Shown here one piece after another: positions 52,255 to 60,991 of a stretch of 64,000 bases of DNA. The position numbers and the translations under genes were made by a program. The stretch is from Candidatus Poribacteria bacterium (GTDB taxonomy: Bacteria; Poribacteria; WGA-4E; PCPOR2b), in assembly GCA_003635265.1 (NCBI GenBank), contig PYIZ01000050.1, positions 62,001-126,000 of the forward strand. The letters run 5' to 3'. The first letter of the stretch is position 1. Every line of letters begins with the position of its first letter. A model generated the notes under the pieces. The model saw nothing but the letters and a program-made list of their open reading frames with translations, made no database searches and had not been told where the DNA came from.

Positions 52255-54102
52255 ATGAGAATTCAGAAAATCTTTCTAGGTACGATTTGGTTTTTCATCA
52301 GCCTGATTGTTCCAATTTTCGGTTTTGCTCAAATACACACATCAGGAAATGTCGAATTCCACATAGTAGGCGAGGGTTCGCTTGCCGCCAGTGGAGAAGG
52401 TGGGCTTGCTAACAACTTTAGATTTCCGCAATTTGGAGGGTCCTACTATCTCCACGAGCTATCAGAGATTTGGATTGGTGATGCAAATGGAAATGTGGCG
52501 AGTTCATGGGATTTAAATCTTGAGGAACCCGGTCCCCTCAGAATTGGGGAGTGGGCAGCCGCACCAATGAATGTCGTAAGAGTAGATCCAGATGAGCGAC
52601 AGGCAATTATAGCACGATACGATTCCACTGGAACCGCTGGTTTCCCTCTCAATATTGCAGTTGGTCAGCAGAGTTTTTCTTGGAGCACCGCTAATCATCC
52701 CGATGCAGACGATTTCGTTGTGATAAGGTTGACTGTCAAAAACAACGGCAATGGAGAACTTGAGGGTATATATGTCGCAATGATGGCAAATTGGGATGTC
52801 GATGGGGCAGATTTAGCAGCTGGAGAATTAAGCCGGGATTGGGTGGATTGGGATGAAGCACATCAAACGCTATTTACCTATGATGGAGATGATACCGATG
52901 AGCTCAATCCGGTGCATACGGGGCTCAGCTTGCTGGATGGAAAGTTAAATACCCATCAAATTATCCCGTTTTTCGATCTTGAGAACCGACCAATCCTAGA
53001 CCTGTTTTTAGATGAAGGTCGATCTCTTTTCATGGCTAATCCGAATATCTTTACTGCCAGAAAGGCCCATTTAGAGGCACTTAACCTTCCACCTTGGGAT
53101 TATGTATCCATTATTTCAGCGGGACCTTATGACATTCCAGCCAAGCAATTTATCGTTGTTACTTTTGCACTTGTTGCTGGCGAAAATTTAGCGGACCTAC
53201 GGAAAAATATCAATGCGGCGAAAACAGCGACCTTTACGCCGCAACGATTGACCGCCGAAGTTGTAAGAGGAACTGTCCGGTTGAAATGGGAGGCAGCAAT
53301 CAATCCAAGCGTGACTAACTATGCTGTCTTGAGGCGGACGAAGAGTGGAAGTGGGTTCCGGCAGGTTGGGCGAATTGTCAGGGATACTACCTTTGACGAT
53401 ACAGAAATCCGGGGCGGCGTGGAATACACCTACAAGATTCTTCCCGTTCAGTCCAGCGGACAGCCGCTTGAATTTGATTCCTCAGAAGTTAGTATCAGCC
53501 CGGATCATTTTCCGGATACACCGGTCGGCTTAACAGCGACACACGACGGAGACCAAATTATCCTCGGTTGGACAAAATCTACACAGAATATCAGCCGATA
53601 CTTTATCTATCGTAACCACACCGGTCGTAGCCCATGGACGCAGATTGCATCGGTTCCGTCCGGAGTCTCTACTTATGTTGACCGCGATTTCTATCCGGGC
53701 TTGCTGTATTTCTACGCAATCACCGTGGCGAATCCAGCAGATGAAGAGAGTCAACTCTCCCAGAGCGTGAATGTCACTATCCCTGAGGAAACCATCGCAT
53801 CCCCCGCATTGAACTTAGACAAGGTAATCTTTGTCCCCAATCCATATCGACTGAACGGGGGTTCGCAGCCAATGGAATTCCGCAATCTGCCTGACCGTGC
53901 AACCATCCGAATCTACAACAGTACTGGCGATCTCATCAAACAGATTGACCATCGCAGCAACACCTCAATTCAACGTTGGAATGGGCGGAACGAGGTAGGG
54001 GAACAGATCGCCCCCGGTATCTACGTTTATCACATTGAAGCCTTGAGGGAGGGCCAAAGGGGAAAGAATTGGGTGAGCGGAAAGTTCGCGGTGATCCGGT
54101 AA
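52255..54102 (+). CDS. Secreted protein with fibronectin-type III repeats and FlgD-like tail
   Basis: 615 residues from ATG at 52255. Signal peptide to about residue 25 (...FGFAQ). The first 330 residues form a beta-rich domain with GNVEFHIVGEGSLAASGEGG. Two fibronectin-like domains follow (about 345-440 LTAEVVRGTVRLKWEAAIN and 445-520 LTATHDGDQIILGWTKST). The end is a FlgD-like unit: FVPNPYRLNGGSQPMEF, RIYNSTGDLIKQI, WNGRNEVGEQIAPGIYVYHI. Such tails serve as sorting or attachment signals in several phyla. Its tail class differs from the WGxIK tail of the LamG cluster beside it. Confidence 0.85.
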   Translation: MRIQKIFLGTIWFFISLIVPIFGFAQIHTSGNVEFHIVGEGSLAASGEGGLANNFRFPQFGGSYYLHELSEIWIGDANGNVASSWDLNLEEPGPLRIGEWAAAPMNVVRVDPDERQAIIARYDSTGTAGFPLNIAVGQQSFSWSTANHPDADDFVVIRLTVKNNGNGELEGIYVAMMANWDVDGADLAAGELSRDWVDWDEAHQTLFTYDGDDTDELNPVHTGLSLLDGKLNTHQIIPFFDLENRPILDLFLDEGRSLFMANPNIFTARKAHLEALNLPPWDYVSIISAGPYDIPAKQFIVVTFALVAGENLADLRKNINAAKTATFTPQRLTAEVVRGTVRLKWEAAINPSVTNYAVLRRTKSGSGFRQVGRIVRDTTFDDTEIRGGVEYTYKILPVQSSGQPLEFDSSEVSISPDHFPDTPVGLTATHDGDQIILGWTKSTQNISRYFIYRNHTGRSPWTQIASVPSGVSTYVDRDFYPGLLYFYAITVANPADEESQLSQSVNVTIPEETIASPALNLDKVIFVPNPYRLNGGSQPMEFRNLPDRATIRIYNSTGDLIKQIDHRSNTSIQRWNGRNEVGEQIAPGIYVYHIEALREGQRGKNWVSGKFAVIR

Positions 54103-54126
54103 GAATCGAAAGCGTGATACAAAAAA

Positions 54127-54154
54127 AGCGACGCTACATGATATGTGCGTCGCT
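54127..54154 (-). terminator. Intrinsic terminator of the tRNA-Leu gene
   Basis: AGCGACGC (54127-54134) and GCGTCGCT (54147-54154) form a perfect 8-bp stem. On the minus strand it is followed by a run of seven T, downstream of the tRNA gene. It could also serve the plus-strand gene that ends at 54102. Confidence 0.88.
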
Positions 54155-54165
54155 CTTGATGGTGA

Positions 54166-54251
54166 TGCCGGGAAGGGGATTTGAACCCCTACGGGCGAAA
54201 GGGCCCACTAGATCCTGAATCTAGCTTGTCTACCAATTCCAACATCCCGGC
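54166..54251 (-). tRNA. tRNA-Leu (anticodon CAG)
   Basis: 86 bases with a long variable arm, typical of leucine tRNA. Acceptor GCCGGGA pairs with TCCCGGC plus discriminator A at 54166. The anticodon stem CTAGA/TCTAG encloses TTCAGGA, giving anticodon CAG. The T arm is AGGGG TTCAAAT CCCCT. CCA is not encoded. It reads CUG codons. Confidence 0.95.
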
Positions 54252-54285
54252 GTAATCATTTTATCGCCGGTTTAATGACCGCTAC

Positions 54286-54315
54286 AGTCTACATCAGACA
54301 CGGTTGACTTGTCAA
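54286..54315 (-). promoter_or_regulatory. Promoter of the tRNA-Leu gene
   Basis: On the minus strand TTGACA (54315-54310), 18-bp spacer, TAGACT (54291-54286). The start would lie about 28 bases before the tRNA 5' end. Confidence 0.75.
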
Positions 54316-54357
54316 GGAATTTCTACTTCCCAACAACCTAGACCCGATTACACTCAC

Positions 54358-55212
54358 TCACCTCCGCGCTTTAATCTCGCCCCATTTAACGGCTATCTTG
54401 CCAGCAGGTTCGACCGCAGCGACTGGAACATATTTGTCGAGTGACTTCCCACGGTCCCCTAGTTCTTTGGCTTCTTTTACTTGAGCAGCGGTCAGTACAT
54501 GACTGAGGACCACCACTTCATCCATGATGCCTTGGACATATCCCAACTGATCTCGGCGGACTTTGCCAGCGTCCGGGTCGCGCAAATCGTGGCCGATGGT
54601 CAACGGGAATTCAGTTGGCTGAAACGCTCCCCTTTGTTCCTTGACCACTTTTTCCTTCCCATTGGTATAGACTCTGACCTCTTTGCCGTCGGCAACTGCG
54701 GCAACATGAAACCAGTCATTCGCCACAAGAAAATCTGGATCTACCGCAGCCGTTCGTCCACCTTCCGTATTGGCATCAAATGCGAACCCGCCTAGTTTAA
54801 ACCCTTCACGAAACGTTCGCAGTGAATAAGAAGCCCAAAATCGCTTGTTGGACTCCTTAAAAGGCGCGTTTTTCCAGACCAAGGACTGATCTCTTCCGAA
54901 ATCGGGTCGCGTAAATTTAACCCAGCACATCAACGTGACCTGATCCTTCGCATTCAGACTGTTGTCATGGGGAACCTCAAAGTAGGAGTCTGCCCCTTCC
55001 TCTAGTACAACGCCGCCGCCGACCTTGCCCTGTGGCGTCCACGCAGCACCTCCTTTGAATTCTCCGTGGTTGTTATTTGGGGAAGAATCCTTGTGTGCAT
55101 TCGGTTTGGCATCAAACGTCCAATAAGCGAGGAGTTTGGCATAAACATCCATCGAAAAAGAACCGAGAAGGAAGATGAGCACTCCCCCAAAAATGATAAA
55201 TCGTCGAGACAT
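54358..55212 (-). CDS. Exported LamG-domain protein 7 (last in array)
   Basis: 284 residues with ATG at 55212 (AGGAGG upstream). The signal peptide ends near MDVYAK. A LamG-like jelly roll (Laminin_G_3 type, about 28-250) starts LLAYWTFDAKPNAHKDSSPN, then has LEVPHDNSLNAKDQVTLMCW and VRVYTNGKEKVVK, and ends LTAAQVKEAKELGDRGKSL. The tail is PVAAVEPAGKIAVKWGEIK. LamG domains bind glycans or proteins. It is the most diverged of the seven at its tail start. Confidence 0.9.
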   Translation of the reverse strand: MSRRFIIFGGVLIFLLGSFSMDVYAKLLAYWTFDAKPNAHKDSSPNNNHGEFKGGAAWTPQGKVGGGVVLEEGADSYFEVPHDNSLNAKDQVTLMCWVKFTRPDFGRDQSLVWKNAPFKESNKRFWASYSLRTFREGFKLGGFAFDANTEGGRTAAVDPDFLVANDWFHVAAVADGKEVRVYTNGKEKVVKEQRGAFQPTEFPLTIGHDLRDPDAGKVRRDQLGYVQGIMDEVVVLSHVLTAAQVKEAKELGDRGKSLDKYVPVAAVEPAGKIAVKWGEIKARR

Positions 55213-55277
55213 TGGTCATACCTCCTGTTAGTTGAACTAAACCCCGCTAAAGTGTTGAAATCATAACAAAGATTAAA

Positions 55278-56153
55278 CTACTTTGTCATCTTGATCTCGC
55301 CCCATTTAACCGCTAACTTACCTTGAGGTTCCACTCCGAAGACAGGCTGGAAACTCTCAAGCGATTTCCCTTTTTCGCCCAACTCCATTGCTTCTTTGAT
55401 TTGACCTGCAGTCAGTGCATGGTCTAAAATCACCACTTCATCCATGATACCCCGAACAAATCCCAGGAAATGTCGAGCCTCGGGTTCATTCGGATCGCGC
55501 AGATCAAACCCGATTGTCAACGGATCATCAGAAGGTTGAAATACCCCCCGCTGGTTGCCAACTGCTTTCTCTTTTCCGTTGGTGTAGACTCTAACTTTTG
55601 TACCATCAGCAACCCCTGCAACATGATACCACTCATCCACGACGAGCGGAAAATCCGGATCAATTGTAGCCGCCCGTGCCTCCGTCATATTTGCGTCAAA
55701 CGAGAACGAGCCTCGATTAATCCCAGGGCGGTAGAGACGCAAAGCATACGAAGTCCAGAATCGCTTGTTTTCCGCAAAAGGAGCATTTTTCCAAATCAAG
55801 GAACCATCTTCTCCGAAGCCTGTAAAAGCACCGGGATCCGTGAATTTGACCCAACACATCATGGTTATTTGCCCCGTTTTCACATTCAAACTCTCATGAT
55901 GAGGAACTTCAAGCCAAGTTTCTTGACCATTCGCTAGCTGCAGCGCTCCCTTTACCTTGCCCTTGTCCGTCCATTTTGCTTCACCGATGAACGACTTCGG
56001 TTCTCCATGATTGCGGTTTGGAGAGGAATCCTTCCCTAAATTATTTTTATCCTCGAAAGCCCAATAACCGAGGAGTTTGGCATCAGTGCTAATCAAGGGG
56101 CAACAGAAAAGATAGATTAACACGATACCCAAAACCAACATGATACGAAACAT
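55278..56153 (-). CDS. Exported LamG-domain protein 6
   Basis: 291 residues, ATG at 56153 with AGGAGGG upstream. Signal peptide (VLGIVLIYLFCCPLIS, cut before TDAK), LamG domain with FEDKNNLGKDSSPNRNHGE and the paired sheet segments GYVRGIMDEVVILDHALT-like near the end, and the tail PVFGVEPQGKLAVKWGEIK. A KTGQITMMCWVKF version of strand 3 is found. The 65-bp gap to member 7 has no terminator. Confidence 0.9.
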   Translation of the reverse strand: MFRIMLVLGIVLIYLFCCPLISTDAKLLGYWAFEDKNNLGKDSSPNRNHGEPKSFIGEAKWTDKGKVKGALQLANGQETWLEVPHHESLNVKTGQITMMCWVKFTDPGAFTGFGEDGSLIWKNAPFAENKRFWTSYALRLYRPGINRGSFSFDANMTEARAATIDPDFPLVVDEWYHVAGVADGTKVRVYTNGKEKAVGNQRGVFQPSDDPLTIGFDLRDPNEPEARHFLGFVRGIMDEVVILDHALTAGQIKEAMELGEKGKSLESFQPVFGVEPQGKLAVKWGEIKMTK

Positions 56154-56249
56154 TGACCACCCTCCTATCTGTGTCCGTAGCAGAATTCGCGAGAATATGG
56201 GGAGTTTAGCAACCCCTGCGGTGAATCAGGGAACTACTAGTCCGAACCC

Positions 56250-57107
56250 CTACCTCTCCGCTTTAATTGCGCCCCATTGAGTGGCTAATTTGTCCTCGGG
56301 TTCAACAGCGAAAATGGGATTGTACCCTTCGAGCGGCTTTCCTTTTTCGCCCAATTCCATTGCTTCTTTGATTTCGGCACCGGTCAATGCCTTGTCAGCG
56401 ACGATAACCTCATCGATGACACCGTTCATAAAAGCAAAATGTATTAATATGGGACGCAAATCATGCCCAATCGTTAGAGGGAGGTCGGAAGCCTGAAACT
56501 CACCCCTTTGTGGCCCCTTTCCGGTTTCTTTTCCATTAGTATAGACTCGGATTTCCGTGCCATCGGCGGTCGCTGCGATGTGAAACCAGTTTTCTTCCAA
56601 GTCATCCACTTCAGGAAATTTTTTATCGACAACCGCGCTGCGCCCCTCTGTCATATTGGCATCAAATCCGAAGCTTCCAAATTGCGATTTGGGACGCCAT
56701 ATGCGTAAAGCGTAAGATGCCCAAAACCGCTTGTTGGTTTCAAAGGGTCCATACTTCCAGATCAAGGACTGTTCCCGGCCATCACCTGTAAAATCGCCGG
56801 GATTACCAAATTTTGCCCAACACATCAGCGTAATCTCGTCCTTCACGTTGAGGCTATCATCATGAGGCACTTCAAGCCAAGACTTGCCGTCAAATTTTAT
56901 CCCGCCGCCTACTTTACCCTTTGCGGTCCATTCTGCAGACCCTTCGCCTTTGAGTTCCCCATGATTGCGATTTGGAGACAAATCCTTGCCAATGTCTTTT
57001 TTAGTCTTGAAAGCCCAGTAGCCAAGGACTTTTGCATCAGTCTCCATCGTCAAACAACATAAAAGGCAGATCAACAAAACCCAAGTACCTAAAACGGTAC
57101 GAAACAT
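56250..57107 (-). CDS. Exported LamG-domain protein 5
   Basis: 285 residues from ATG at 57107, which follows AAAGGAG at eight bases; longer frames include that site. Signal peptide (WVLLICLLCCLTMETDA), LamG domain (ITLMCWAKFGNPGDFTGDG, RVYTNGKETGKGPQRGEF), and the tail PIFAVEPEDKLATQWGAIK. It is very close to member 4 in coding sequence and in the upstream spacer, so it is a recent duplicate. Confidence 0.9.
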   Translation of the reverse strand: MFRTVLGTWVLLICLLCCLTMETDAKVLGYWAFKTKKDIGKDLSPNRNHGELKGEGSAEWTAKGKVGGGIKFDGKSWLEVPHDDSLNVKDEITLMCWAKFGNPGDFTGDGREQSLIWKYGPFETNKRFWASYALRIWRPKSQFGSFGFDANMTEGRSAVVDKKFPEVDDLEENWFHIAATADGTEIRVYTNGKETGKGPQRGEFQASDLPLTIGHDLRPILIHFAFMNGVIDEVIVADKALTGAEIKEAMELGEKGKPLEGYNPIFAVEPEDKLATQWGAIKAER

Positions 57108-57179
57108 CCAAAATTCTCCTTTCATCTTAAAACCAGATTGGGCAGCGGGCGTATCTTTGATTTTAGACACAGGCAATCA

Positions 57180-58037
57180 CTACCTCCGTGCTTTAATCGC
57201 ACCCCATTGGGTGGCTAATTTGTCTTCAGGTTCAACAGCAAAAACGGGGTTGAACCCCTCGATTGACTTTCCTTTTTCACCCAATGCCATTGCTTCTTTG
57301 ATTTCAGCGGCGGTCAGCGCCTTGTCGGCAACTACCACTTCATCCATGATACCCCTGACGAAAGCGTGATGCGCTAATATGGGACGCAAATCATGGCCAA
57401 TCGTTAGAGGGAGATCGGAAGCTTGAAACTCGCCCCTTTGGGGTCCCTTCCCTGTCTCTTTGCCGTTGGTATAGACTCGGATTTCGGTTCCATCAGCGAC
57501 CGCTGCAATGTGATACCAGTTTTTTTCGATGTCACCTTGTGCAGGAAATTTTTTGTCGACAGCTGCACTGCGCCCCTTTGTCATATTCGCATCAAATCCG
57601 AAACTACCGAACTCTGATTTGGGACGCCACACGCGCAAGGCGTAAGAGGTCCAAAAGCGTTTGTTTGTTTCAAACGGTCCATACTTCCAGATTAAGGACT
57701 GCTCTCGACCACCGCCCTCGGCAAAATCACCAGGATTACTAAATTTAACCCAACACATCAGGGTTACTTGATCCTTGAGGTTAAGACTATCATCATGAGG
57801 GACTTCAAGCCAACCATTATCTAGTTGTAACCCACCACCTACCTTGCCCTTGGCATTCCATTCGGCGGTGCCTTGTCCCTTCAACTCTCCATTGTTGCGG
57901 AATGGTCCCGAATCTTTGCCAACCTCGTTTTTGGTATTGAAAGCCCAATAGCCGCGAACCTTTGCGTCAGCATTCATTGTTGACCAACACAAAAGGCAGA
58001 TTAGCAGAACCCCGGTACTTAAAATGATACGAAACAT
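57180..58037 (-). CDS. Exported LamG-domain protein 4
   Basis: 285 residues from ATG at 58037 (AAAGGAG upstream). Signal peptide (GVLLICLLCWSTMNADAK), LamG domain with SLNLKDQVTLMCWVKF and WRPKSEFGSFGFDANM, and the tail PVFAVEPEDKLATQWGAIK, identical to member 5 over most of its length. The intergenic segment to member 5 is also strongly similar to the one between members 4 and 3, showing that the duplicated unit included the spacer. Confidence 0.9.
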   Translation of the reverse strand: MFRIILSTGVLLICLLCWSTMNADAKVRGYWAFNTKNEVGKDSGPFRNNGELKGQGTAEWNAKGKVGGGLQLDNGWLEVPHDDSLNLKDQVTLMCWVKFSNPGDFAEGGGREQSLIWKYGPFETNKRFWTSYALRVWRPKSEFGSFGFDANMTKGRSAAVDKKFPAQGDIEKNWYHIAAVADGTEIRVYTNGKETGKGPQRGEFQASDLPLTIGHDLRPILAHHAFVRGIMDEVVVADKALTAAEIKEAMALGEKGKSIEGFNPVFAVEPEDKLATQWGAIKARR

Positions 58038-58111
58038 TGGACATTCTCCTTTCATCTTAAAGCCAAATCGGGTAATGAACGCATCTGTTTGATTTTAGAC
58101 ACAGACAACCG

Positions 58112-58972
58112 TTACTTCCTCGCTTTAATCTCACCCCATTGCGTGGCTAATTTGCCTTCGGGTTCAACAGCAAAGACGGGATTGAATCCCTCAAGTGACT
58201 TTCCTTTGTTACCCAACTCCATTGCTCCGTTGATTTGAGCCTCAGTCAGCGCTTTATCTACAATTACAACTTCATCAATGATCCCGAAGAGAAACTCACG
58301 CCCGCCCAGCAAGCCGGGACGTAAATCGTAGCCAATCGTCAAGGGAAGATCTGTTGCTTGAAATTCCCCCCGTTGCGCGGCAGCTTTCTTCTCTTTGCCA
58401 TTGGTATAAATTCGGACTTCTGCACCATCAGCGACACCCGCGATATGATACCATGTTTTGTCGGCATCCCCTGGGTCAGGGAAGTCCGGATCTGCTGCCG
58501 CACTTCGCCCTTTTGTCATGTTGGCATCAAAGCTGAAGCTGCCAAACTTGGTATGCCTGCGCCATACCCGCAAGGCATAAGAGGTCCAGAATCGCTTGTT
58601 TGTCGCAAATGGCCCATTCTTCCAAACAAGGGACTGATCCCGGCCTGTACCGCCAAATGGATCGCCCTCGCCGCTAAATAGAACCCAACACATCATTGTA
58701 ATCTGATCCTTCACGTTGAGGCTATCATCGTGAGGTACTTCAAGCCAACCACTCTTTAGCTTCAACCCGCCGCCCACTTTGCCTTTTGCAACCCATTCGG
58801 CGGATCCCGCACCTTTCGTTACTCCATCGTTGCGGTTCGGAGAGGAATCCTTGCCAAGATCCTTTTTGCTGTTGAAAGCCCAGTAGCCGAGGAGTTTGGC
58901 ATCAACGGTTACCAAGGGAAAGCAGAGGCAATAAATGATGACACAACTCAAAATGATCAATCGTCGAGACAT
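58112..58972 (-). CDS. Exported LamG-domain protein 3
   Basis: 286 residues from ATG at 58972 (AAAGGAG upstream). Signal peptide (SCVIIYCLCFPLVTVDAK), LamG domain with WAFNSKKDLGKDSSPNRNDG and WRRHTKFGSFSFDANMTKG, and the tail PVFAVEPEGKLATQWGEIK. It has an extra GREFLFGIIDEVVIVDKALT variant before the tail. Confidence 0.9.
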   Translation of the reverse strand: MSRRLIILSCVIIYCLCFPLVTVDAKLLGYWAFNSKKDLGKDSSPNRNDGVTKGAGSAEWVAKGKVGGGLKLKSGWLEVPHDDSLNVKDQITMMCWVLFSGEGDPFGGTGRDQSLVWKNGPFATNKRFWTSYALRVWRRHTKFGSFSFDANMTKGRSAAADPDFPDPGDADKTWYHIAGVADGAEVRIYTNGKEKKAAAQRGEFQATDLPLTIGYDLRPGLLGGREFLFGIIDEVVIVDKALTEAQINGAMELGNKGKSLEGFNPVFAVEPEGKLATQWGEIKARK

Positions 58973-59056
58973 TGATAACACTCCTTTCATCGAAACAACC
59001 TATCTGTCCTTTGGTCCAAGGGGATAGATAGTATCAAATCGTGTTATTGGTCCGTT

Positions 59057-59923
59057 TCACTTGCTTCCTGCTTTAAGTTCCCCCCATCTGACAGCTAATT
59101 TGCCTTGGGGGGCGACGTCAAAGAGCAACTGGAAATTGTCGAGCGACTTCCCTTTTTCACCTAACTTCATCGCTTCTTTGACTTGGTTTGCGGTTATTGC
59201 CTTATCGAGAACAATCGCTTCATCGATCAGTCCAAAATGATAGGGCTTGGAGCCACCGCGGTCGGGTGGAATGCGTAAATCAAAGCCAATCGTTAACACC
59301 TGCTCCGAAGGTTTGAACTCGCCCTTCTGGTCGGCGGATGCTTTTTCGACTCCGTTGGTGTAAAGTCGCACCTTTGTGCCATCGGCAGTTGCTGCAATGT
59401 GATACCATTCGTTTACTTCGGGGTGGTCTTTGTCCCCGGGGGCTGTAAACACACGTCCCTCGGTCATTTGAGCTTCAAATATAAAACTTCCCAACTTCTT
59501 TCTTGGACGCAGCTTTGCCAGCGAATAGGAGGTCCAGAATCGCCGGTCTTTCTGATCCCCTTCTAATATAAAGGGTCCATTTTTGTAAATCAAGGACACC
59601 TCGCTAGATTCCCCTAAAGCACCGCCCTCAAAATTTGCCCAACACATTAGAGTAATCTGATTTTTGGGGGTGAGACTGTCATCATGCGGGACCTCAAGCC
59701 ATGAGAGCCCATCCAATTTCAAGGCACCGCCTACTTTCCCCCTCCCATCATGGGCGGCAGCCTTTTTCGGCTCGCCGTGATTGTCCAAGCCCGAAGAGTC
59801 TTTCCCTAATTTATTTTTGTCATCAAACATCCAGTAACCGAGTACTTTGGCATCAACGTGGCTAGGCAACACGCTGAGAAAATAAATACACAAAATCACA
59901 AGCATTGGTACGATGCGTGACAT
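59057..59923 (-). CDS. Exported LamG-domain protein 2
   Basis: 288 residues from ATG at 59923 (AAAGGAGG upstream). Signal peptide (VILCIYFLSVLPSHVDAK), LamG domain with MFDDKNKLGKDSSGLDNHGE and LTPKNQITLMCWANF. It carries an insertion GPFILEGDQKDRRFW that it shares with member 1. The tail is LLFDVAPQGKLAVRWGELK. Confidence 0.9.
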   Translation of the reverse strand: MSRIVPMLVILCIYFLSVLPSHVDAKVLGYWMFDDKNKLGKDSSGLDNHGEPKKAAAHDGRGKVGGALKLDGLSWLEVPHDDSLTPKNQITLMCWANFEGGALGESSEVSLIYKNGPFILEGDQKDRRFWTSYSLAKLRPRKKLGSFIFEAQMTEGRVFTAPGDKDHPEVNEWYHIAATADGTKVRLYTNGVEKASADQKGEFKPSEQVLTIGFDLRIPPDRGGSKPYHFGLIDEAIVLDKAITANQVKEAMKLGEKGKSLDNFQLLFDVAPQGKLAVRWGELKAGSK

Positions 59924-60018
59924 GGATAGCCCTCCTTTTGCCAAAAAAACCACTATCCATCACAATACAGATTGTAGATAGTGGGTCTAGAATCATATTT
60001 GCACAGCGCGCAAACCGC

Positions 60019-60885
60019 TTATTGTCTTGTCGATTTAATTGCGCCCCACTGCATGGCTAATTTGCCTTTGGCTTCGACCGAAAAAATCGCCGGCATATTG
60101 GTGAGAGACTTCCCTTTTTCACCGAGATTAAATGCCTCTTTAATCTGATCCGGGGTCAGTGCTACATCGAGAATCATCACTTCATCTATGGTTCCCCGCA
60201 GGTGACGTCTCGCGCCGCCGACACGATCCACCGGAACACGGTGATCGTAGCCGATTGTCAAAACCTGTTCGGAATTCCTAAACGGACCTCGTTGCACTCC
60301 TTTTGCTCTTTCTTGACCGTCTCGGTAGATTTTAATTTCAGTGCCGTCTCCCACTGCTGCGACATGGTGCCATTCATTCGGTTTGGGAATCAGTGGATCT
60401 CCGGGCAACACAGCCGATCGTCCGCCTTCTGTGTTTGCATCAAATCCAAAAGTGCCGCATGCACATCTATCGCGCCACTTGATCAATGCGTAAGAGGACC
60501 AAAATGTCCGGTCCTTCTTATCGCCTTCCAATATAAAGGGACCATTTTTATAGATTAAACTCTGTTCTTCCCCAGGACCGCTAAAACTGATCCAACACAT
60601 CAGAGTCACCTGATCCTTGACATTCAGGCTGTTATCATGGGGCACCTCAAGGTAGTGTGGAGCCTGGTCTCCTCCTCCTGTTAGGTTCAAGGCACCGCCG
60701 ACTTTTCCCTGTCGTGTCCAAGCACCTGCCTTCAGCTCTCCGTGATTTTTGAAGACTGACAAATCCTTCCCGACGTTCTTTTGGTCATCAAAAGTCCAGT
60801 AGCCGATGACTTTGGCATCCGCATCTATCGGGGACAGATCGATTAACGAAATACTAAATAGAAATAATAAAATGATGCGAGACAT
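60019..60885 (-). CDS. Exported LamG-domain protein 1 (first of the array)
   Basis: 288 residues from ATG at 60885 (GGGAGG six bases upstream; the longer frame is not needed). Signal peptide (LFLFSISLIDLSPIDADAK), LamG domain with WTFDDQKNVGKDLSVFKNHG, EVPHDNSLNVKDQVTLMCW, GPFILEGDKKDRTFW and CACGTFGFDANTEGG, and the tail AIFSVEAKGKLAMQWGAIK. It is preceded by the ThuA-like gene on the same strand (106-bp gap), so the eight genes may form one transcript. Confidence 0.9.
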   Translation of the reverse strand: MSRIILLFLFSISLIDLSPIDADAKVIGYWTFDDQKNVGKDLSVFKNHGELKAGAWTRQGKVGGALNLTGGGDQAPHYLEVPHDNSLNVKDQVTLMCWISFSGPGEEQSLIYKNGPFILEGDKKDRTFWSSYALIKWRDRCACGTFGFDANTEGGRSAVLPGDPLIPKPNEWHHVAAVGDGTEIKIYRDGQERAKGVQRGPFRNSEQVLTIGYDHRVPVDRVGGARRHLRGTIDEVMILDVALTPDQIKEAFNLGEKGKSLTNMPAIFSVEAKGKLAMQWGAIKSTRQ

Positions 60886-60991
60886 GATATTCCTCCCTAA
60901 TATTCTTAGTTGTCCTCCTTTATTCCTTATGAAAATTGTGGAAAGGGGGCAAGTCAGACTTGCCCCCAAGTATCGGGTTGACATCTACTGT

